Source: Lamellibrachia columna (taxonomy: Eukaryota > Annelida > Polychaeta > Sabellida > Siboglinidae). Taken from it: a stretch of 64,000 nt of DNA. The position numbers were made by a program, and so were the translations under genes. Below the pieces are notes generated by a model that saw only the letters and a program-made list of their open reading frames with translations, was not told where the DNA came from and searched no databases. The stretch covers positions 7,873,355 to 7,937,354 of the forward strand of contig OY759269.1 of assembly GCA_963662155.1 (NCBI GenBank), in the 5' to 3' direction. Below are positions 55,636-64,000 of the stretch, one piece after another (the stretch's first letter is position 1; every line of letters begins with the position of its first letter).

Positions 55636-58196
55636 TATGTTTAAATGCAAGGAGAATAATAAATAAGAAAAACGAATTAAGCATTATGGTAGAAGATACT
55701 AACCCTCACATAATAGGTATAACCGAATCATGGGCCAACGAAGACACATAAGATGCTGAATTAGGTCTGACAGGATACGTAATGTTTAGGAGAGATCGAA
55801 TAGGAATAATGGAAGGGGGTTATTTTATACATTAAAGAATCTATTCTGACTTACGAAAGAAAATTAGGAAGGGAAGCAAATTGCCATAAAGCTCTTCGGT
55901 GCAATATAGTTACCGGAAATTAAACATTAACTATTGGGTTAGTTAGAAGATAACACAAAAAATACAAAACGCTATAAAGGAAGTGAGTAAAGGAGAATGT
56001 ATCATAATGGGAGATTTTAGCCATGGACACATACAATGGAAATCTCTAGAGAGTACAGGGGGTGAGGACCACCAGTTTCTACTTTTAATTCAGGATAGCT
56101 TCCTCACTGAACACGTGCTAGAACAAACCAGGGGAGAGAATGTATTAGATTTAGTTTTGTCTTCATAACATGAATTAGTGGACAGTGTCAAAGTAACAGC
56201 GATCATAATCAAATACATCCCTTGAAAAAAACAACGAAAACGGTCTAGAAAGAAACACTTGTCAAAAGAAGCTGTTAGAAAAATAACGTGCCAACAAACT
56301 ATGTTGAGGGTTTATAGGCATACCAGAAAGGATGAAGAATATGCAAATTACAAAGAGGCACTTAATGCAGCTACGAATAGAATTAGACAATTAGACAAAG
56401 AAGCTATAACCAAAATTAGCATGTAACATAAAATGAGTGCAAGAGTTTGTATGCATATATCAGGAGTAAACAAAACGTACGAGACAAGGTTGGACCACTA
56501 GAAGACAGTGCTGGAAATATAATGTCACAAGGAGAATGCTGCTTCGAAAGGAAATCAAATTCTAGGGCTAATTAGGAGAACTATCACATATAAGGAGAAA
56601 CATGTAATTGTACCCCTGTACAAAGCAATAGTTAGACCACATTTGGAATATTGTATTCAAGCATGGAGGCCATATCGTAAAAAAGACATAGACAAGCTAG
56701 AAAGAATACAACGAAGAGCAACTAAAATGGTTCCAGAATTAAGAGACCTTAGTTACGAAAGTCGCTTATTACAGTGTGGTTTGACAACACTAGAGACCAG
56801 GAGACTAAGAGGAGACCAAATAGAAGTGTTTAAAATAGTGAACGGTTATGAGGATGTTAATAGGAATATGTTCTTCAAACTTAAAGAAGGCAGTAGAACC
56901 AGAGGTCACAAAGCAGCATTAGTTAAGGAGCAGTGTAGGTTGGACATGAGAAAGTACTCTTTCTCACAGAGGGTGATAAATGAATGGAACAAACTGCCAA
57001 ATGATTGTGTTAATGCTAGTAGTGTGAATATGTTTAAAAATAGAATTGACAGATATCTGATAAGGGCGGGCTACACATAGATGAGAAAATTGTTGGACTC
57101 TCGATAAGCCATTGGCTTCCTTGTCCACTTGCCATCTGGAACTTGTTGTTCGAGATGGCAATCTTGTTAAATCTTGTTAAATCTTGTTAAAGGTTTTTTA
57201 ATGGCAGAAGACCTAAATGTATATTTCAGTTCAGTGTTTACCAGAGAGAATATTAATTCATTACCAGTTCCAAATGCTAAATTTCAGGAAGCTCAATCGG
57301 ACTATTTAGGGCAGTTAATTGTAATTCCAGAAATGGTAGCTAAGAAAATAAAGGCACTGAAGGACAACAAATCACCTGTAGTGGATTCAATTCCTCCAAA
57401 ACTACTAATGGAAACAACAGAACAAATTAGTATACCACTTGCAAGAGTGTTCAATTTGTCACTAAAAGAGGCCGTGGTTCCTTTTGAATGGAAAGAAGCA
57501 AACAACATGCCATTATTTAAAAAGGTTCAAAAAATAAGTAAGATAATCACAGGCCAGTGAGTTTAACATCAGTGATTTGTAAACTATAAGAAAGATTAAT
57601 TAAATACATACGGTGGACTTCCATGTTAGGCATAAATTATTAAATCCATCTCAATATTCCTACTATATATTATATTTTTGGAAGAAATGACTAAGTGGAT
57701 AGACGAAGGATCACCAGTAGATATTATATTTTTAGATCTACTAAGCTTTTCAGAAAGCGTTTGACAAAGTGCCACATAAAAAAACTACTACTTAAATTAA
57801 AAGCACATGATATCGAGGGTGGCATAATCGACTGGATAGAACAATGGCTGACTGGCAGAAGATAACGTGTCGTAGTAGATTGGGAGATTTCAAACTGGAA
57901 ATCAGTTTTGAGTGGGGTACTACAAAGATCATCTTTATTATTAATAATATATATCAATGACTTGGACGATAATATAATAAGCAACGTACTGTGTTTACAA
58001 AGGTTTACAAGGGTTAACAATAATGGCGATAAACAACATTTACGAAGCGATCTAGATAAATTAGTTAAATGGTCTGAGAAATGGCAGATGTTATTAAATT
58101 TTGGAAAATGTATATGCCTACACACAGGACACGCGAACTTGGATGTAAACTATGAAATTGGAGATACTGTTCTATGTAAAAGAACAGGGCTTAGAT
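55636..58196 (+). pseudogene. CR1-like remnant in unit 2
   Basis: Copy of 40797-42690 with the same fragments. It is interrupted at about 56535-57190 by a younger fragment of the same family. Confidence 0.82.
56535..57190 (+). mobile_element. 5'-truncated CR1-like insertion with intact C-terminal ORF
   Basis: Encodes the reverse transcriptase C-terminus (LEYCIQAWRPYRKKDIDKLE, RIQRRATKMVPELRDLSYES, LRGDQIEVFKIVNG, NEWNKLPNDCVNASSVNMFK; ORF 56643-57080), a short 3' UTR and a terminal aaatcttgtt repeat tail. Unit 1 lacks it at the same point (after cacaagga, 41694), so it entered after the duplication. Confidence 0.8.
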
Positions 58197-58919
58197 TGTG
58201 CACGGCCGAGCACCGTTTTCAACACACCAAGAACGGGCCTGAACATACATACATGGCTAGGACAGGAGGCCGTCGGCCAGTTGTCATTAATTTTGTGATC
58301 GGTAATATCCGCGGTATCTTATGTGCCGCACCACGTATTGAGGGTGGGGGGAGGGGGTTTTGAACTAAAGTCTATACTTTTATTACTTTGAAAACTTAAG
58401 AGACCACCCCTTAGGAAATTAAGAAATTGTCCAATTTAAGTTTGCTGGGGAGGTAGTTCTATGCTCATTGTGAATCTGGTAGTTTCAGTAGATTATGTTG
58501 AGATATTAAGTGACACATACTTGTGTGCGTGCGTGCGTGCGTGTGTGCGTGCGTGGGCGTGTTAACGTGGAACGATATTATGACTCATCCTGGATGAATA
58601 TCAGTTAACAATCGCTACATTGACTTGACAAATACAAGTTTTATGTGATGAGTTCAATTTATTAAACAAACACGTGCATAGCAGTGATCACAATAATATC
58701 TAACTGCAGAATTACCAAAAAACTATGATCAAGTGGAAACTCTACGAAGTGATTATTTTATCCATACAGCTCACGTATTTCGCACTGGAAGTGTGTCGCT
58801 GCTGCAGACTAAGAAATTACGCATCAATGCAATTATATAGAATTTATCGAATTAAGAGGGTAACTGTTTTTTTTTATAACGGTGATGTTAATTCGTGCCA
58901 TGAGCCGAGTAAGACTGCG

Positions 58920-60502
58920 CTACTTCTTGGCTTTGCCATTCTTCAGCAAGCGGGCAATGAGGTTCAGTGTCCTCTTCACGTCGATGGTGGCGGGGCTCGA
59001 GAAGTAGGTGGCCGGCGGCGCGGGGCTCGAGAAGTAGGCGTCCTGCGCGGGGCTCGAGAAGTAGGTGTCTGGCGAGTCAGATACACCTGTACAGACACCA
59101 GCATTACTTGTACAGTCACAACACATGCGCAAGTAGCTATTAAATCACTGCACTTTTCAAACATACACTTATAACAGCAACTTACAAATGGCAGACATAT
59201 ATATTTAACTAAGAAACCTACATTTACCGTACACATTAGCCTCGTCTGTTGGCTAGAGTAAACATTATTTCTTTTCTATCGTTCATTTCTAGGTGGAGCA
59301 ATATTCGATAAACTGCTTTAATTACGATGTGTTGGTTCAAAGACCCCTTTAATCATCATGATGCATCTCTTTGATTGATAAGGCCACTTTCACGACGCCA
59401 TACCTCCTTTGATCATTTCTGAAGACCTCGATATAAATCGTTGTCGACCAGTGGTGGATGGTATATTTATGTTGCATAAAATGTGTGGAATCGTGTCAGA
59501 AATTTTTTTTTTAATATATCTTAAATCCAAGTAATCAACACTGGGAAAGCTAAATATATGGCTTTTAAAACATGTAACATTACAACATTACCTTGAAAAT
59601 AAGGTAAATAACTTCAAGTACTTAGGAACCTTGATGGAAAGTTAACAGAGGGTGCAAAGTTCCGTAAGGTAGCAGCATGGAAAGCGTGTAATCTGGAAGT
59701 CTACACTCCCTATGATGCATATATTTTCATACCAACAGTTGAGTCTGTGCTGCTGTAGCCTGGACAATGACGTTTGCATTAGAATGCAATGGAATTAGAT
59801 AGATGCTACACCAGAAAGTTCAGAATGGCGGTAAACATGCGCCGGAGCCAGAAACTCATTAACGAGTAAGCATAATGGGGAATTACCAAAACTAGTATCT
59901 CGATTGGCTAGGAAAGTCACACATCTCACAGGCTAAGACTGCAATGCAAAAATATTGGCTGGCCATTGTGAATCGAGGAACCCACTGCAAAACTCCTATT
60001 TGTTTGTACTACTTGGCATTGCATTTCCTTCTGGTGTAGCTGTCATATGACCAAGTTTGACAACGACACTTTGTATTATGTTTTCGAAAGAAGCTATGGG
60101 GGCTGCGTGTATCTATTGCCGGACATGTCGTTGGAGACACGTACCTTTACGAATCGTCTTCATGTAGTCGGCGAAAGGGGAGAGCGTCTCATGGGCATCC
60201 TCCACGATCGTATCGAAGACGATCAGTCCCTTTAGCAGCCCCTTTCGCACCATGTCTGGGTCGTTGGCTGCAAGGAACAACAACAAGAATAGAATAGACA
60301 GAACCTAAAGAGAACAGCACCGACTAAGATAATAAGTCGCCTTCGTCGTGTAGCAAGACTTAAAAGAGACAGTTAATTACACATACAATAAATACACGCA
60401 CACATAAAACAGTATGCTGTCTTATTATCTTCGAAACTTTGTTTATGTTTAAAGCATACCCGTAATTACAATGAAAACTTAATGACGACGACGACGTCTG
60501 CG

Positions 60503-60594
<92 letters not shown>

Positions 60595-60625
60595 GGCGGC
60601 GGCGACGGCGGCGGCGACGACATTC

Positions 60626-60691
<66 letters not shown>

Positions 60692-63528
60692 TTAACAATA
60701 ATAACAATAAATCAAATTCAAGTGAGATGCTCCAATACACAGAATATCGACTCACTGTCCACTTCGGCGATGAGTTCGCTGATGAAATTGAGGAAGAACG
60801 CCATATGACCTTTGAGACAGTTGAGGTCAACACTCAGGAAACTGATCAACATGTCCTTGTCAAAGCCTGAAAAAAACAGATATAAATACATGCAAATATA
60901 CAAGCTTGAAAATACACATGAATACACATCTCCCTACATGCATACGTGCACGCACGCATACGCAAGCACACATGCACGCAACTCCCACACAAACAATTGA
61001 TAAATTGATATAATCAGTAGTATCCAGAATTATTATCACAAAGTCACAAACTGGCAAGTCAAGTCAAGTAACAAGTCAATGACCTTCAATTCCAAGTCAA
61101 TTCCCGAGTAATTTCTCTCAGTTCCAATTCAAGTCAAAATGAGTGTCTCGAGTGCAACCGTAGTCAGCCTGTTTGATATTTGTCATAGAACGTTGTGATG
61201 GAATTACCTTGAGTTGTGTCGAATTCCCGCATTTGGTTGCATGTTGTTGGCCTTGCGATGGTAGTGGCTAAAAACAAAGACATCATTCACGTGCAGGCGG
61301 CATTAGTGAATAATGAAGTATATATGATTACTCATTTATCACGACATTTGTTATTGTTTGGGGAATTGCAGATTTAACATTAGTATGAATAATGTCCGGC
61401 GATATAAGATGGACATTTGTAAATAGACCAACCAAGGTTGTCCTGGATGAACTCTATACAAACAGGAAACGGTTTCGCTAGTTTGGTTGTGAGGCCATTG
61501 AGATCGTTGTGGTTTCTTCAAATTTACAATGGGCGAAAATATGAGATCATTGTTGGTCAATGCACGTGTCGTGTTACCACACCGATGACGATTGCGTGAT
61601 TTGGTTAATAGTAATGAGTAGAAACATTGTCTACAGTTTGTGTAAATTCTAGCAGAGTGAATATGTTAACAAAATTGACAAATATCTCATAAGGGTGGGT
61701 TACACACAGATAAAAAATTGTTGGACCAATGGCTTCCTTGTCCACTGGCAATCTTATTAAATATTGTTAAATCAAAATCTAGTAAAACTGGTATTGGAAC
61801 AAGTCATCGAATAGCCGGTCGAACTTGTATTATCATAATTATGTAATGATTGATGATGCTTGATGATTGGTGATTTTGTTTAAATCCAACAAATGTATAA
61901 AACCGTCTGCTGACTGAATCTACCGGACGGATCGACTTGTCAAGCCATTTTACAATCTGTTATTTTTTGGGGACTATCGCCATAACATTCGTCGGCGTTC
62001 AAGCGGCTCTCTTACCTGCCAACTCGAGTTCAGCGGAGACCTCCTCGAAGGTTTCGATGAGTTCTCCTACGTTGTGGATAAGACACATGACACGTTTCTC
62101 TTCTCCGGAGAAAGCCTCTGTGCAAAAACACGATACATACATAAATAGAGATGCTGAAAATTAAAACGTAGAAATCTGCGTCGCATCAAAAGAAAGCCTG
62201 CTTCGAAAGTTATAAACCTGTCATCATATTTTATATTTGTAGAACGAACAAAGCAAAATATGTACATTGTCGTGATTATTCCATCTAAAATAAATCCGCA
62301 ATAAAACGGGAGACGGCCGTACGGCTCCCCAAATCCAGAACACCGACGGGAAATCTGTGCGATGTGACAGGTGGAAATTGGCTCATGTTTAACCTGGTAC
62401 GTATCTACGACAATAGTATGTGTGAATATCTAACTGCAGAATTACCAAAAAACTATGATCAAGTGGAAACTCTACGAAGTGATTATTTTGAGTGATTATA
62501 TTGAGTGGTTGCAAACGAGAGAAGGAATCGGGTTCGTGTACGTACGTCTCTTGATGTCTTCCGGCGAGATGTCCTTGCATCGTTCTTCTCCAACGAATCC
62601 TGTGACAGACATTCACACTGTCATCAACCGCGACACGAATGAACCCATTGTAAACAGCGAACAATTGTGAATCGTAGCTTAGTTCTAGCTTGGAGACTAG
62701 TCTCTTATTGTATATCGTCATATTACGGAAATACGTGGACCAATTCGTACACTAATGCTCCGAAAAAAATTCCCTCAATATTATGTGCTGTAGTGCGGGT
62801 TCTATCCTCTACGTGGCGCCACTGATCTGCCATAAGCGTTTTTGATTTGTTTCTAAATCATACCTTGTGACATAACTCTGACTGCACCGAGCAATTTGAA
62901 GCTTGATCATATGTGCCACATTTAGGGTAAAATATATGTTGCGATTTTTACTTTGCTCTCCATTCATATTGCTGATGAAAAACCTAGATATGTCGCCAAA
63001 AAATATAATAGACAGATATTTGATAAGGGCGGCCTACACATAGAGGAGAAAATTGTTGGACTCTCGATAAGCCAATGGCTTCCTTGTCCACTTGCCATCT
63101 GGAACTTGTTGTTTGGGATGGCAATCTTGTTAAATCTTGTTGAATCTTGTTAAACAGCAATTGTATAGGGCGAATAATAGTAACGAACCAAAATAAATCC
63201 CGGATATATGGCGCTTTCCAAATGTTATTATTATTAGTATTAGTATTATCAGTATCAGTATCAGTATCAGTATCAGTATCAGTGCAATCGTAGCGTGAAC
63301 GTCGCTCGGTAATAGTGCAATCGTAGCGTGAACGTCGCTCGGTAATAGTGCAATCGTAGCGTGAACGTCGCTCGGTAATAGTTGTTTTCTTGTTGATGTT
63401 GGGCGACTTACCAACGAGGAACGCGCGGGTGACGATCAACTTTCCGCGGGTCAGTAGATGGTGTACGACTTTTTGAAGGATCCTCATGTCTCGGCTAATC
63501 GATTTCAGGTGCACCTTCTGCTCATTTC
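58920..63528 (-). CDS. Gene C: third paralogue, partial (exons 4-10), 5' part beyond window
   Basis: Exons in coding order are 63528-63412, 62599-62546, 62117-62016, 61267-61208, 60866-60756, 60267-60145 and 59086-58920, with the same phases as B. I see no amino-acid difference from B in these exons; one visible change in exon 9 (TTG to CTG) is silent. Exons 1-3 would lie just past 64000 (B exon 3 maps to about 64120). It is either a very recent duplicate, a gene-converted copy or an assembly duplicate. Confidence 0.87.
59585..59860 (+). pseudogene. RTE/CR1-like C-terminal fossil (copy C)
   Basis: Same as copy B apart from a small deletion after the VESVLL codons (about 59757). Confidence 0.65.
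60504..60700. repeat. (CTG)30 plus (CAA)n in gene C intron 8
   Basis: Thirty CTG triplets at 60504-60593, one fewer than in B, with a shorter CGG bridge and a (CAA)n run. Confidence 0.96.
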
Positions 63529-64000
63529 CTAGAAGAAAAAAAACTTGTAAAATACATACAGATGACAATTGCGATGATACAACAGCGTCTCTCTCGCTGT
63601 CTGTCGTGGTTGTGATTACGACTGTTCGCTTGATTCACATTTCAGGAATCCTCTCCAGGGGGTCTTTCCTTGGGCATGTGCGTACCACGGCTCTCCGTCT
63701 ATGCTTGCTTTCTTCAAATTTCGCTTCATTGTATTTAAGTTTCGGCCGATCTCTGCTTCTAGTTCATCCAGACAGTTAAGAATATATAATTTGCGTAAGA
63801 AGCCGGACATCTGATGCACAAATGGCGCATATGGAACACCAATATGTGATCGCGGCCACGCCCAGCAACTCGTTGGCCACGTCGTCATCCACGGCCGCAC
63901 GTTTGCATTTAGCGGAGGAATTTACAGTTGTATGTTCTAGTTGTCTTTTCTTATTCCCCCCCAAACAAAAGGTTGTACCAGTACCAGCGCCCCTCCCCCG

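Larger units (their letters stand above)
54351..64000. repeat. Tandem segmental duplication, unit 2 (holds gene C), cut by window end
   Basis: Direct copy of 38859 to about 48780. Exonic sequence is almost unchanged from B. Differences are listed among the findings. Confidence 0.93.

Overview
This is animal (metazoan) nuclear DNA. It has spliced genes with GT-AG introns of about 0.3 to 2 kb, vertebrate-like intron phases, decayed non-LTR retrotransposons, hAT elements, and an unusual density of homogeneous mini- and microsatellites. The style fits a marine invertebrate (lancelet, hemichordate, echinoderm or lophotrochozoan). The sequence alone does not settle which.

Region 1 (1-15.9 kb, + strand) holds one SLC13-family sodium/di- or tricarboxylate cotransporter gene. 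Twelve consecutive coding exons (3700 to 15513) join in frame into 551 residues plus a stop. Only the first exon, with the N-terminus and first membrane helix, was not found. Its introns carry a dozen tandem arrays, a foldback element, a pre-miRNA-sized hairpin, and a 73-bp triplication of one splice acceptor.

Region 2 (16-24 kb) is transposon-rich. It contains a nearly complete L2/CR1-type LINE with an intact 1002-codon endonuclease-reverse transcriptase ORF on the - strand, and a decayed ORF carrying a DNVD motif.

Region 3 (24.4 kb to the window end, - strand) contains three tandem copies (A, B, C) of a gene family I do not recognise. Each copy encodes a secreted, helix-rich protein built from small symmetric phase-1 exons. 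Copy A has 10 exons and 380 aa; copy B has 10 exons and 321 aa; copy C has 7 exons visible and its 5' part lies beyond 64000. All share a signal peptide, four conserved cysteines, a rapidly diverging tail and a conserved cationic C-terminal helix. The promoters of A and B share a TATA-like box and an NRF1-like palindrome.

Copies B and C lie in a direct tandem duplication with a period of about 15.5 kb (38859-54350 and 54351 onward). The two units are almost identical but differ by a nested retroelement insertion, repeat copy-number changes and deletions. Between A and B lie a 1.4-kb non-autonomous hAT element with an 8-bp target duplication and a matching empty site next to B, and a dead hAT transposase whose coding sequence has expanded into an 87-copy 16-bp minisatellite.
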